The notes under the pieces are model-generated. The model made no database searches, was not told the DNA's origin, and saw nothing but the letters and a program-made list of their open reading frames with translations. From Dermatemys mawii (Eukaryota; Chordata; Testudines; Dermatemydidae), in NCBI GenBank assembly GCA_007922305.1, contig ML677476.1, forward strand, positions 253,675 through 317,674: a stretch of 64,000 nt of DNA, in the 5' to 3' direction. Below are positions 21,387 through 32,800 of this stretch, one piece after another. Within the stretch, counting starts at the first letter, position 1. The number at the start of each line of letters is the position of its first letter. Both the position numbers and the translations under genes were made by a program.

Positions 21387-22440
21387 AACAATTCCCCCCC
21401 CCCCCCAAGGTTTCAGAATTTCACACACCACTGAAATTCTGGTTCATTACCAGCTTTAGCAAAGCCACAATTAATCCCTCAATTTCATTTTCTAAAATGA
21501 ATATAATAATGCAATTAGCAAAGGGCCACATGCTGTTACCCTTACTCGTGCTGAGTAGCATTTTATTCCAGGCGTAATCCCTTTGATTTTTGAACCATAT
21601 ATAAAGATATTATTAAACATAAAGTTGCAAACTCTCTGGGATAGGGGACCATTTTGTTCTGCTTCTGCAGCACCAGCACAAAGGGGACCTGATTCATGAC
21701 TGGAGATCTAGGCTATCCTGTAGCACAAATAATATAATATGACACTATTAATAATAGACATAGTGAAATGAACTTTGCCTTTTTTCATGCAAATAACTGC
21801 TGATCAGTGGTTTGGCTATTTCAACCAGCCCTACTTTTCAGATAGTTGTGAGTGGATCTTTTTTGTTTGTTATAAATAATATCTTCTCTTAACTGGAACA
21901 TCTGGATGCTAGGCCAGTCATAAAAATCTCCCAATTAAATTTATCTTCCTGTATTATTTATTGTTCTTTGATTTGTCATCCATTAAAAAGGGTTTAAAGG
22001 GGAAAACATATTAGATATATTGTTCACTTGGGCTCCTTTTGGTGTTTACTAGCATATTTCTTATGCCATGCTCTCTCATAATTCTCAAATGGGAAAATGT
22101 TTTTTCATGATTTTTGTTACCTTAATTAACTCTGTGATAGGAGGGGATATACTAGAGAGGTGAGAAATGGGACTTGGGGAGTCCAGGGGCCTTGATTCCT
22201 TTCAGTTTTCCCTCATAATGATAAATGTCACTTAGCTATATAATAATTTGACAAAATGTTGCAAACAACACTCCTTGAGACAGGCAAATGAAACAGACAA
22301 CCATTTCATGGCTCAGTAAACTAAGACAAAGAAGGCTAAATCATGGATACACCAATAGCTCTGCATAAGCGGCAGTGCATAATTGTGCTTCCCCAGGAGC
22401 AGTCCAAGAACCAAACTAACTCAGCGTAGTTATTCAGTCC
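21387..22440. other. Gene-free stretch
   Basis: No exon, RNA gene or classified repeat was recognised apart from the C-run at the gap edge (21394-21407). Confidence 0.35.
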
Positions 22441-22530
22441 CACGGTATGTCCACGCTACCCACCGGATTGGGGTAGACATGCTAAATTGATCCCTGAGCA
22501 CGCTCCCCATTGACTCCTGTACTCCACTGG
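22441..22530. mobile_element. Partial GTCTACAC-type MITE
   Basis: Contains GGTATGTCCACGCTACCC, AAATTGATCCCTGAGCACGC and CCATTGACTCCTGTACTCCA, which align with the interior and one end of the family represented at 36023-36320. The other end is missing. Confidence 0.45.
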
Positions 22531-22644
22531 CTGAAACACTAAGGGATAGAGTCATGTTTCTGCCCATCCATCAAGCTGCCTGAACACCTGAATGGGGCAA
22601 GATAATCCTGCAGCAGCTGCTGTCTCCTACATATCCGACACTGA

Positions 22645-22910
22645 GGCCTTGTCTATACTACAGGGAATAAGTCGATCTAAGTTAAACAAGTCCAGCTACG
22701 TTATTCACGTAGTTGGAGTCTATATAGCTTAGGTCGAATTACTGTGGTGTCTTCACGGCACTGGGTCAACAGAGACACTCTCCTGTTGACCTAACTTCTG
22801 ATGAAGTACCAGAGTCAAGGGGAGAATGATCCATAGTCAATTTAGCGGGTCTTCACTAGACCCACTAAATCAACCCCTGGTGTATCGATTGCTGCAGTGT
22901 AGATATGCCC
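22645..22910. mobile_element. GTCTACAC-type MITE, full length
   Basis: The left end GGCCTTGTCTATACTACA mirrors the reverse complement of the right end (GGGCATATCTACACTGCA). The interior has TCCAGCTACGTTATTCACGT, CTTAGGTCGAATTACTG and GTGTCTTCACGGCACTGGGT as in the copy at 36023. It is non-coding and I see no clear target duplication. Confidence 0.65.
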
Positions 22911-23256
22911 TGGTAGTCCTCAGGGGGAAATAAGAATGATCCTTATTCACCTTCATGAGTGAATGAGACAAGTGCATGTTTAAGCTCAGAGAAATGAAAG
23001 CAAAAAACATCTGAGGTGGTCACTAATTTTGGTAGGTTCAGCTGGAGCCCAAGATCTGGAAACCTCCCTCCTTATGGGAGGGGCTAATAGGAACTAATCC
23101 TAAATGCATTGAAGTCAACAGAAAAACTCACATTGACTCAAGTGGACTGTGGATCAGGCCCATAATGTCCAGTAGTAACAGGCTTCTAAAGTGTGATAAG
23201 CAATCCTCACTATGCACAGTCCACAGAGGATAGCTAATGCTGTCATTCACCTTGCT

Positions 23257-23312
23257 TAGCTCAAGTGGCTGAAATCTGTGCTTGAGAGCCAAAGGTCCCA
23301 CGTTCAGACCCC
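23257..23312 (+). mobile_element. tRNA-derived SINE head
   Basis: TAGCTCAAGTGG (23257-23268) fits an RNA polymerase III box A and GTTCAGACCCC (23302-23312) fits a box B, at tRNA-like spacing. The intervening sequence GCTTGAGAGCCAAAGGTCCC resembles the minus-strand element at 44530-44640 (AAGCTCCAGAAGTCCC). No convincing cloverleaf with intact acceptor and anticodon stems is present, so I call a SINE rather than a tRNA gene. Confidence 0.45.
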
Positions 23313-23316
23313 TATA

Positions 23317-26274
23317 GGTCTTTTGCAGTTCTATCACCAACTGACTGTAATAAAACCTGAGATGTCATGCTTGCTTCTTTTCCTTGGTTTGAATAAAGGG
23401 AATAGATAAAATAGCTACAGTACCTCTCTGTGGTGTATCTTTTGCAGAACACAGACTGTGAGGTGGATGCAATGACACACAACACAAAAAAAGAAAAAGC
23501 AAAGCCTCTGAAAACCAAGATCTAACTGTGACTGAAACTTAAAACAGATGAAGAACTCTTCAGTGTGAAGTGCTGCTTTGACTGCAAGTCTGCAGTGCGG
23601 GGAAGACTATTTCCCTATGCTGAGCAGAACAGGAGTTAAAATGATGAATAATCCTAATGAAGAATCCTTGAGGGGAATTGTACAGTAGTAAACCAGATTT
23701 GAGTAATCAGCTCTCATTTAAGTTTGGCTGCTAGTTAAGAGAAATTGAATGCATTACAGCAAGTCCTAACGAGCCAACCCTGTTTTTCTTCGGATAATTG
23801 ATATAGTAACTCACAGTAAATAATAGTGACATTAAATATTGCCAGGACTAAATGCTATAAAGTGTTTTTATCAATGGGGCAAGCAAGGCTGAAAATCCCC
23901 TCTTTTGTGCATGAGTAAACATCATATAAGACTGAAGTCGGATTGTGTATTTTCTGGCACAAAGATATTAACTAAAAATATTCTCCCCTGAAAGTTCTAT
24001 GGATCCTACATATTAAATGCTGTAAACAAACTTTGTTCCGCCACTTTGAAGTCTTCCTACCGAGTTTCCCCCAACTTAGCAAAATTATACTATTTATAAA
24101 AAGGGCATAAATTGTAATTTAAGTAAAAAGCCTTGAAATTTTTATCAAAAGCATTCAAATTAGTCTCTCCCCAGGTCAGCTAATGAGTTGTCATAAGCTG
24201 GCCTCTTACTGTAGTGCACCTCCTGCAGACTAAGACAGTTAACCATGTTTTCATCAAAGGAAATGCTCATTAGTAGAGCTTTCAGAAACTGATTTGATTA
24301 TAGTTTCACTTGTTAAAGTGAAATATTTTCAGCTCATTAGGATGATTATGATTCAAGGTCATCTTTTGAAGCTAGTCCTGTCAATATAAGATAAATGGGC
24401 CCTCATCTTTTTCCCTTCTTTACGTCTGTGCTTTTTAAACTCTTCTATGTAAAAGTTCCATAGCCATAATTAATTTTTAGTTCTTCTGTTACAAAGCTGC
24501 TTAAAAAAAAAAAAAGAACAAAGATTTTGGCTACCAAAAAGGCATTGAAGAACTATGAAGAGGAGGAGGAGGCTATCTTGTTTTAGAGAAATCAGAGAAA
24601 ATCCTTGAAAAGTTCAGTGTTTTGAAATCCAGCTAGATTCTCCTTGACCTCTTCCAAAGTTTCTAAAAGGTACTTTGTACATATTTTTGCATGTCTTTTA
24701 ATCTCAAAAGTATAAAATTAAACTAAAAAAAATACCCAAGAAGTACCAGTGGCTTATTAAATATCTTCTCTTTTATGGCACATAATAAAGTTAACACTGT
24801 TTAAAGTTTTTTTTTTCCTCTCCCCCGTTAAATCCACCATTTAATCTCTAAGTGGTTAAAGAGCCATTTAAAAACATAAAGGGAAATAGCATTAACTTCT
24901 GTCGACAGTCAGAGAGAGATTTGCATTTGCATAGGACTTGCATCTTAAAACTAATTGGTCAGATATTGCCTCTTGCCTCAGCCTAAAAAGAGAGGTCAGA
25001 AGGAAGGTTTTTCTGCCAAATACATCAGACTTGAAAGTTGTACAGTACAGTGGATAACTAGAAAAGGGAAAGCAGATTTGGCTCTCTTCATTGAGGAGCA
25101 TGAGAGTCAGAATGTGACATATATGTAGATGCCCCACTGTGAACCCTGGAGACCTACTGTCAGGCTTTGGGGTGTAATTCAGACCAGCAAGGGGTGGTGT
25201 CACCACTTCCCTTCAACCCTGGGTGCCTTTCACTGCTTTGCTGCTGTAGGTCTCAGCCTTGGATGCTCACGGACAGCCCACCAGCTGGCAAGTCACTCCC
25301 TGAGTGTTGGTGTGCTAAACAGTATTGGGTCGACAGCTCTGAACCCAGCAGCTTGGCTATAGCCCCACAAACCCCCTTGAATTCCACCAGCCTTGGTTTC
25401 AACCAGCAAGTTGACCCCAAAACAATCCCAGTCCTGAATTTCCCCAAAACCATGTGCCCTGAAGTAGCCAGCCCTCAGCTGGCCAGCTCAGATAAATAGT
25501 AAGGCTCACTGCTCCTTCAAGAGATAAAAGCACATTGCAGTTTAATAACTGGGGTAAATACACTCTTGCCTTCAAACACAGCACTGATTTGCATTATAGC
25601 AAAAATAAAGCACATTAATTAACAGAATAGAGGTTAAGTGGTGCCAAGTACAAAGAATAAAGTTAAAAAGGTTTACAAACAAAGAAAACTTTTAAAAAAT
25701 GTTTTTAATGGCTAAGACCTAACTTAACAAGCTACATCCTTGGTCCAAAATTTTGTTTTTACTCATCTTTCTTTCCAGACAGTGATGACTTTCTCTCAGT
25801 CAGGACCTTCCACAGGAGGTTTCCTTTCTCTGCCTAGATGAAAGATTGTTCCCTAAGCAGATTTCTCAACTATATTCAGTTCCCAGAAAACTCAACACCC
25901 TCACCCTCTTGGTTCAAGAATCCATCTTTCTCAGCTTGTAAGAGCTCTGTTCCCTTGTTGGTCTAGGGATGAATTCCAAAGATGGCTTCTGTTCTGCTTA
26001 TATTTTCCAAAGTTCAATTACTTTGTTAGCTTAATAGCTTTGCCTACCTAATATATAAATGGATATTCATTGTCTCTTCCTGATGATCAAGATGGTCAGA
26101 GAAGCAAAGACATATTGCTTTGTCTAGAGCAGATCTGTTTACCAACTCCTCCAACATGTCTAGCTTAAACACATTTTTATCACATTCCAGCATATATCCA
26201 TAGCTATTAATACCACACCACATTCATACCTCATGCAAGAATATTGACAATTAGTTAATTCCTAATGAATAGTT
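23317..26274. other. Gene-free stretch, possible unclassified repeat in the right half
   Basis: The left part (to about 24900) is AT-rich and featureless, with a short A run near 24505. The part from about 25130 to 26260 has a different composition and overlapping open frames on both strands. It gives the impression of an old retroelement, but I could not find terminal repeats, a primer-binding site or protein motifs. I leave it unclassified. Confidence 0.3.
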
Positions 26275-27420
26275 TGTGCAGCAGAGCAGATGTTTGGCAA
26301 GATGCTGAATGGCATTTTTGAACAGTTTCTGAGACGACGAAGGCATTGGGACTCAGAGGAAGTTCCATTTCTGGGAGACTTCAGAGACCTAATGAATGCC
26401 ACAAGTGTTACTTATTTTCCATGGGTGGAGGAGTGCTTCCAGTGCACCATAACAGGGTAGGACAACCTCACTTTGTAGACCTAGAGTGACCAGAAGTAGC
26501 TCCAGAATTTCTACATGAGGAAACAGACCTTTCTGGAGCTGAGTGAAGAACTTCCCCTCCAGTGCCAAAACACTCAACTGAGGGAGGCCACAACAGTACA
26601 GACATGGATTGCAATTGCATGCTGGAAGCTAGCTTCCCCAGACAGCTACAGGCCCACAGCTATCCAGTTTGGTGTTCGCAAATCATCTGTGAGGGTTGTG
26701 ATGGTGCAGGTTAGCCAGATAGTTATTACTGTGACTTATATAAGTGTGTCTGGCATTCGATATGTACCTGAAATAATAGCTGACTTTCAGAGAATAGAGT
26801 TCCCTAGCTGCCCTTGGGCCATTGATGGCACAAACGTGCTCATAAATTACCTATTACTAGAAGCAGGTGAATATGAAAAGCCACAAAAGGTACCATTCCA
26901 TCATTCTGCAGGCCTTACTGGAACACAGAGGTAGGTTCATGAATACCAACATTGGTAGTGCTGGCAAGGTACATGAAACAAGGGTTTTCAAGAGAGCTGG
27001 ACTTTACCTGTTGGTAGAAGCCAGGGTCCTTATTTCCTCTTAAAAATATTATCAGTGGCATGTTGGTGCCTTCTGTTATTTTGGGTCCTACCATAGCTCA
27101 TGAAATCATACCTTGATGACCCCAGGCTTGGCATGATACAGTTCAATTATATGCTCAGCAGTTGCAAGTTGGTGGTGGAGTGTCCATTTGATAGGCTGAA
27201 GTCATGATGGATGCCAATGTGGGCAATGTTGTCCATGTAATAGGGGCCTGCTGCAACCTCAACAACATCTGTTGCAAAGCTGAAGGCAAATATTTTCATA
27301 TGGAGTAGACTCAAGACACTATTGGTTTGCAAGCTAGAAAATGCACCTTTTTTTTTTGTCTGTTTCCTGACATTTGAGGGAAATAAATGCATACCTTATG
27401 TGCCCACATGTTTGCAAGAC
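26275..27420 (+). pseudogene. PIF/Harbinger transposase pseudogene (HARBI1-like)
   Basis: Decayed transposase of the PIF/Harbinger superfamily, whose product cuts and pastes elements using a DDE triad. The longest surviving frame (26515-26934) contains IAIACWKLASPDSYRPTAIQ followed by FGVRKSSV, the helix-turn-helix-like region. It then has CPWAIDGTNV, where the first catalytic Asp is at 26824-26826. After a frameshift, NIGSAGKVHETRVF corresponds to the usual GWSGKVHDARVF, with the second catalytic Asp replaced by Glu (26975-26977). Later VVECPFDRLK carries the third residue, Glu at 27178-27180. IGACCNLNNIC near 27240 matches the C-terminal ACCVLHNIC. The upstream part (26280-26510) translates as FGKMLNGIFEQFLRRRRHW and similar, broken by stops. 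Multiple stops and frameshifts mean it is inactive. The HARBI1 likeness is from known family motifs. I see no terminal repeats around it. Confidence 0.8.
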
Positions 27421-28431
27421 CAGATAAAGTAAATGTAAGGTGATGGTATAATGGGACTCTGGACTATTTTGACTGTGCATACATTTTGCTTGTATTGCTA
27501 GTTTTCCCATGTTACTGATTAATACATTTTAGTGGGTACAGGGGTATTACTTTAAAAATGGGGATGATGTAGGCATTACACCCCAGCACACATCTGCACA
27601 GCATGGGTGATCGAGTCCCAGGTAAACAGTGCTGGTGGCTAGTTGACAGAGGGGCTTGGAACCCAAGCAGTGAAGTAATAAGGCATAATAGTCAGAAATG
27701 GTTACAAGAAAAATAAATATAAAATGCTGAATAGTGCCTAACTTAAACTATATTAGATTCAAGCAAAATTTCTCACCACATAATTCCTTTTGTCTTCTCA
27801 GGTGCAGAGAATTCAATAGGCAAGGAGTGAGATAGACGATACTGAGTATGTGTTAATAACATTGTTGACTCTGGCAGGCCAGATGCCAGCTCTTTCCCAG
27901 AATAAGAACTGACAGCCTCATAGCTGGAGACCAGACCAGGTCACCTGTATGTTAGTTTTGCTCAAAATAGGTATTAGTCACATAATAATGTATTTGGTGT
28001 TTAGACTCTACGAAATCCTTGCAAGTTGATCTCATTTGTAATGTTTGTATTCCATGCTATAAGAAAATTTGTAAGTTTTGCTTTATAACTTTGAAAATGT
28101 TTGATAATTTGTGAGCAAAGACATATCCACCCTACCTACCCAGGAGTCTGAAAATCAGATGGACCATCAAGAATCATTGCAATATAAAGGATTGGTTCAT
28201 GGCCCTAACACATGTGGGAAATGTTACTCGCAAGGAAAATCATCCTGTGAACTTGGAAGTTGAACGAGGGAAATAAAACAATGCCCCAGGAAATTTTTCC
28301 ATCTTTTTAGCTATTTGAACTCTGAAGGGCTCTAAATTGAAGTAAGAGATTCACAGGGTCTGACTTTACAGACACTTTGTATTAACAGATCACTACAGAT
28401 GTTACTCTTAGGATCTAGGTGGTAACTCTTC
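27421..28431. other. Gene-free stretch
   Basis: No exon or repeat was recognised in this 1-kb interval after the transposase remnant. Confidence 0.35.
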
Positions 28432-28530
28432 TGTTCCATTCTATGCATCCGATGAAGTGGGCTATAACCCATGAAAGCTTATGCTGAAATAAACTAATTA
28501 GTTTTTAAGGTGCTACAAAGTCTTCCTCAT
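28432..28530 (+). mobile_element. Penelope-type repeat fragment with hammerhead-like core
   Basis: Contains TGCATCCGATGAAGTGGGCT and, after a loop, AACCCATGAAAGCTTATGC, then AAATAAACTAATTAG and AAGGTGCTACAAAG. The CCGATGA box, a short hairpin and GAAA are present as in the other copies, though the stem (GTGGG/CCCAT) now has a wobble pair. It is a short 3'-region fragment only. Confidence 0.5.
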
Positions 28531-29156
28531 CTCATTTGCATGTATGTGTTTGCTTATGTTAACCTGTAAATAACAACTATTTTTTTCCTAGTTAATAACC
28601 TTTATATCGTTTATTCCAAGACTGGCTACAGGCGTCGTCTTTCATGTAAGATGTGGGGCAAGTGAGTTGTCTCTGGGGACTGGAAGCAATCTGCCTGAGG
28701 TGTGATTTTTGGTGTAAGTGATCATTTCTCATGAAGATCAGTTTGTCTGGGTGACAAGATAGATTGGAGAGTGTAACTCCATGGTAAGACAGCTGTAAGT
28801 GATCCAGGAGTTCACATTTGCTCCTGGCTTAGTGATATCTAATTACAGAACACACCACCAGATTGGGGTGTCCACTCTGTTTTTGACAGTCTGCCCTGAG
28901 GTAGGCACTCTCTGTTTGAGCCATTCCAGATAGCATACCAAACATCGTAGATGGAAATCTTATAACTTCACCCAGAATGTTACCACGTGTATTTTATCAG
29001 GATACTACTGACCAACAAATTGTGTTTTTTATATGATACCTTACAAGAAAACACAGTGGCTCAGGGTGCTTGGGGAATTATATGTAAGCCAGAGAGGATG
29101 CAGTTTGGCTGTCAAATCCCACAGCTGGCAGTAAGAACAAAATATATGCATCTTTT
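28531..29156. other. Gene-free stretch
   Basis: No exon or repeat family was recognised. Confidence 0.35.
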
Positions 29157-29700
29157 TACTTAGTTCATAGATTTTTAAGGTCAGAAGGGACCTTTGGGTC
29201 ATCCGATTTGTATAACACAGGCCATAAAATTTCATTCTGTTACTATTTGATTGAGTCCAGTAACTTGAGCGTGATAAAAACATCTCTTCCAGAAAGAATC
29301 AGAGGGGTAGCCATGTTAGTCTGGAACTGCAGAAGTGACAAAGAGTCCTGTGGCACCTTAAAGACTAACTAAAGTATTAGAGCATAAGCTTTCGTGGGCT
29401 AATACCCACTTCGTTGGATGCATGCAGTGGAAGAATCCAGGGGCAGGTATAAATAGGCAGGCAAGAGCCAGGTTAAAGAAGTTAAAGTTAAAGAAAAGCC
29501 AGGTTAAAGTTAAAGAAAAGCCAGGTTAAAGATCTTTTCCAGAAAGGCATCTGTCTTGATTTGCAAACATCAAGAGATGGAGAAGCCATCGTTTTCCTTC
29601 GTTAGCTTGTTTCTGTGGTTAATCTCTCTTACGGTTACGAATCCATACTTTATTTCTGGTTTGAATTTGTCTAAATTTTAACTTGCAGGCTTTCTCCGTG
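29157..29700 (-). mobile_element. LINE (CR1-like) 3' end, antisense, interrupted
   Basis: Plus-strand landmarks are AAGGTCAGAAGGGACCTTTG, TGTATAACACAGGCC, AAATTTCATTCTGTTAC and TTGAGTCCAGTAACTTGA, then, beyond the inserted fragment, GGCATCTGTCTTGATTTGCA and CATCAAGAGATGGAGAAGCC. These form an antisense LINE 3' end. It is split at 29297-29531 by a Penelope-type fragment. An inverted second copy follows at 29735-29985. Confidence 0.6.
29297..29531 (-). mobile_element. Penelope-type insertion with 15-bp target duplication
   Basis: Flanked by ATCTCTTCCAGAAAG (29282-29296) and ATCTTTTCCAGAAAG (29532-29546), a 15-bp target duplication with one change. This is strong evidence of a single insertion into the LINE end. 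The plus strand begins AATCAGAGGGGTAGCCATGT and includes AGCTTTCGTGGGCTAATACC. The core 29390-29417 is hammerhead-like, but its first box reads CCAACGA on the minus strand, with one conserved G lost. The distal end carries about three copies of a 22-bp unit GCCAGGTTAAAGTTAAAGAA (29466-29531). Confidence 0.7.
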
Positions 29701-29734
29701 AGATTACGTAGTTGATCAAGAAGTCCATGACAAC

Positions 29735-29985
29735 ATGGAATCTCATGATACCAGTTTTCCAAAGCACAATAACACTTTAAACCTTCAGAGCAGCTTAAGC
29801 TGCTTTAACTGCTTGGAAATATTTAGGGTTCTCCATCTCTTAATGTTTGCAAATCAAGACCAGACAATTTTCTGGAAATTCAAGTTACTGGACTCAATCA
29901 TATTGAATGGTAACTGGATGAAATTCTACAGCCTGTGTTATACAGGTCGGATGATTGAAAGGTCCCTTCTGACCTTAACAATATA
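29735..29985 (+). mobile_element. LINE (CR1-like) 3' end, sense, inverted partner
   Basis: Reverse-complement relative of 29157-29700. It has ATGTTTGCAAATCAAGACCA, TTACTGGACTCAATCA, GATGAAATTCTACAGCCTG, TGTTATACAGGTCGGATGAT and AAGGTCCCTTCTGACCTTAA. The translation WMKFYSLCYTGRMIERSLLT parallels RMKFYGLCYTNRMTQRSLLT from the minus-strand copy. The two copies are separated by only a few tens of bases. Confidence 0.6.
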
Positions 29986-30169
29986 TTTGAATTCAGTTCC
30001 AGATTCGGTCACTCACATTTTGTGAGACAATATTTTAGGGCATATAGTATCAATAATTTCATGTTAATCTAATTTCTATGTATATTGTGCACCATATAAG
30101 TCTGCTGTTACATTGTCAGCTCTCTGGGGGGTGGGATATACATTGTATAGTGAATTAGATTTTTTTTTT

Positions 30170-30375
30170 TTAACTGATAAAGCCTTTTATCTGAGGATGT
30201 CCTAAGTGCTATACAAAGATAAATGGGATAAGACCTTAGTAAGATAGATAAGTATCCCCATTGTTCATCTTGATAAACTGAGGAATAGATAATTTTGCCA
30301 AAGCTCACTTACCAAGGTGGAGACAAAACCAGGGATAAAATCCAGAACTCCTGATTATTTACCTGTACTCTAGCC
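30170..30375 (+). mobile_element. MIR/CORE-SINE relic
   Basis: Old CORE-SINE with the blocks AAGTGCTATACAAAGATAAA, TATCCCCATTGTTCATCTTG, AAACTGAGGAATAGA, AAGCTCACTTACCAAGGTGG and AAAATCCAGAACTCCTGATT. These align with the MIR core (TATCCCCATTTTACAGATGA ... AACTGAGGCA ... AAGGTCACACAGC). Confidence 0.55.
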
Positions 30376-31072
30376 TATACTCGCACACATCCTGCCTTAT
30401 GGTAACCTTTATTCACTAGCCTCTAATGAGCTATAAGACAGGCTGTCTTATTATCCTGTCTTTTGAAGGCAAGCAGGTTGAGAAATCATCCTGCAGGAAG
30501 CTGAATTGATTGCTAAAACCAGACAGGCCAAAAGACACACCAGCCTCCATAAAGCTGCTACTTGCTTTAAGAATCTGTGTGAGAGTCTGTTTGTATGGAG
30601 CCCTGCAAGATAACTCCAGGGAAGCTTGGTTCAGACCTACGAAAGACCAAACAGTTGCATCCTTTTTCTGTGCAAACATAACAGTTGGTTTCCAACTATA
30701 ACATTCAGTGAAATCCACAACTAGAATAGAGTTTTTATAATTTACTACTCAATGCACAGGACTGATAGCTGTATAGACGAGTTACTGAGAAACATTTTCA
30801 CCTATGGTAAAATTAGCAAAACTAGAGATAGTTTTCAGACTGTAGGTGCAGGAATACTGCATTTTTCATCTAGGCCAATGTCACCGGTTTTGCTATCAGT
30901 GAAAATATCTTTCCACTCAGAAAGAAGCATCTATTTAAAGCAAGAGACGGAGGAGAGAAAGTAAATTGTACCAAAGAAATGAACAGGTGGGATTAAGGAC
31001 TGGGACCGGATTCAGAAATGGCCACATCACAGTCATCAGGGGCTGCAATTCCAAAATGGCAGCAGCAGGAGT

Positions 31073-31155
31073 AGTTTTTATTTGTATTACAGTAACACCT
31101 CGAGGCCCGCACTGAGATCAGGGATCCACAGTGTGGGTGCTGTGCATATACATGG
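31073..31155 (+). mobile_element. CORE-SINE-like fragment
   Basis: TTTGTATTACAGTAACACCT followed by CACAGTGTGGGTGCTGTGC corresponds to the family word GTGCTAGGTGCTGTACAA, also found at 39035-39140 and 52835-52930. It sits next to the 3' end of the antisense CR1. Confidence 0.45.
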
Positions 31156-32800
31156 ACTGTGATGGGGTATACAAACCCCTCATTAGACAGGAAGGAGTTA
31201 AAAAGCAAACAGCCATTGATGGACCTATCATCCATGAACTTATCTAATTCTTTTTTGAACCCAGTTATACTTTTGACCTTCAACATCTCCTGGCAGGGAG
31301 TTCCACAGGTTGACTGTGTGTTGTGTGAAAAAAAATACTTCCTTTTCTTTGTTTTAGATCTGCCACTTATTAATTTCATTGGGTGACTCGTAATCCTTGT
31401 GTTAATTGATGGGGTACTAACACTTACTCTTTTCAAGTCATTCGTGATTTTGTAGACCTCTGTCAGATCACCCTGAGCTCTCATTTTCCTAAAATGAACA
31501 ATCTCAGTCTTTTTTTTCCTCTCTCCTTGCACAGAAGCTGTTCCATGACCCTAATCATGTTCTTGCCCTTTTCTGTACTATTCTATTTTCCTATTCTAAT
31601 ATATCTTTTTTTGAGATGGGGCAACCAGATCTGCATGCAGTATTAAGGGTGCGGGTATACCAAGGATTTATCTCACGGCATTATGTTTTGCTATTTATTC
31701 TTTGCCTAATGGTTCCTAATATTCTGCTGGACATAGCACAGATGTTTTCAGAGAACTATCCAGAACGACTCTAAGATATTTCTTCAGTGGTAACAGCTAA
31801 TTTAGATTCCATCATTTTACATGCATAGTTGGGATTATGTTCTCCAATGCACATTTATCAATATTGAATTTCATCTGCCATTTTGTTTTCTGAGATCCTT
31901 TTGTAGCTCTTCGCAGTTTGCTTTGGACTTAAGTATCCCGAATAAATTTGTATTATCTGGAAATTCTGACACCTTGCCCCTTTTTCTGGATCATTTATGA
32001 CTATGTTGAACAGCACGGGTCCCCACAGTATAGATTCCTGGGAGACCCTGCTATTTACCACTCTCTGTTCTGAAAACTGACCATTTATTCCTATCCTTTG
32101 TTTCCCGTCTTTTAACTAGTTACTGATCCATGAAAGGGCCTTCCCTCCTGTGTCATGACTGTTTAATTTGCTTAAGAGTCTTTGATGAGGGACCTGGTCT
32201 AAGGCTTTGTGAAAGTCCAAGTCCAAGAAAGTCCAGTAATTATTTGGCAGGATTCCTGCTTCGGATGTACTTAAAACAATGCTGTTTAGATTAGTGTGGT
32301 CTTTAGAGGGTTGATCTTCACATTCTTTCTGAGCCTGCCTAATTACACTTTTACACTTGACTGCCATCGTCTATGCTCCTTTTTATTTTCCTGTTTTTAA
32401 AGAATGCCCTTTTCGTCTCTAACAACCTGCTGTTACTCTATTGTTTACATGGCATCATTTTTGTTCTCTTTGCTGTCTATTGTTGTTGTTTTTTTCCTTT
32501 GGTGTATAGTTTTAGTTTGAATTTCTATTATGGTGTTTTAAACTAGTCTTCCTGCAGCTTGCAGCCATTTCATCCTTGTCACTGTTCCTTTTAATTTCCA
32601 TTTCACTAGCATCTTCATTTTTGTGTGGTTCCCCCTTTAGAAGTTAAATGCTACTGTGGTGGGTTTCTCTGGCAATTTTCCCCCTACAAGGATGTTAAAT
32701 GTAATCATATTCTGATCACTATTATCAAACCAGTCAGCTCTGTTCACCTCTTGGCGCAGATCCTGAACTCCACTTAGGACTAAATCAAGAATATAACCCT
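31156..32800 (-). pseudogene. CR1 LINE ORF2 pseudogene, endonuclease tail to 3' end
   Basis: A 1.6-kb antisense CR1 copy. From its 5' side (32800) downward it first shows the end of the endonuclease region (reverse complement of CAGTCAGCTCTGTTCACCTC and GGATGTTAAATGTAATCATA). The reverse transcriptase follows with DLDFHKALDQVPHQRLLSKL (32116-32240), then the palm motif region near 31955, where the usual FADD reads FPDN. After that come the segment ILKSKANCEELQKDLRKQ and the C-terminus GDLTEVYKITNDLKRVSVST ... PMKLISGRSKTKKRKYFFSH ... SITGFKKELDKFMDDRSING (31180-31500). Frameshifts and stops separate these pieces, so no activity is possible. CR1 ORF2 normally provides endonuclease and reverse transcriptase for target-primed retrotransposition. 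Confidence 0.85.

Noticed and set aside
20948..21577. Long open frames of 147-206 codons across the gap on both strands
   Set aside because: Almost entirely unknown residues. They exist only because N codons are not stops.
23257..23312. A genuine tRNA gene
   Set aside because: Boxes A and B are present but the acceptor and anticodon stems do not pair convincingly, and a related sequence exists elsewhere in the window, which favours a SINE.
25130..26260. Solo LTR or retroviral remnant
   Set aside because: The composition change is suggestive, but I found no TG...CA terminal repeat, target duplication, primer-binding site or protein motif.
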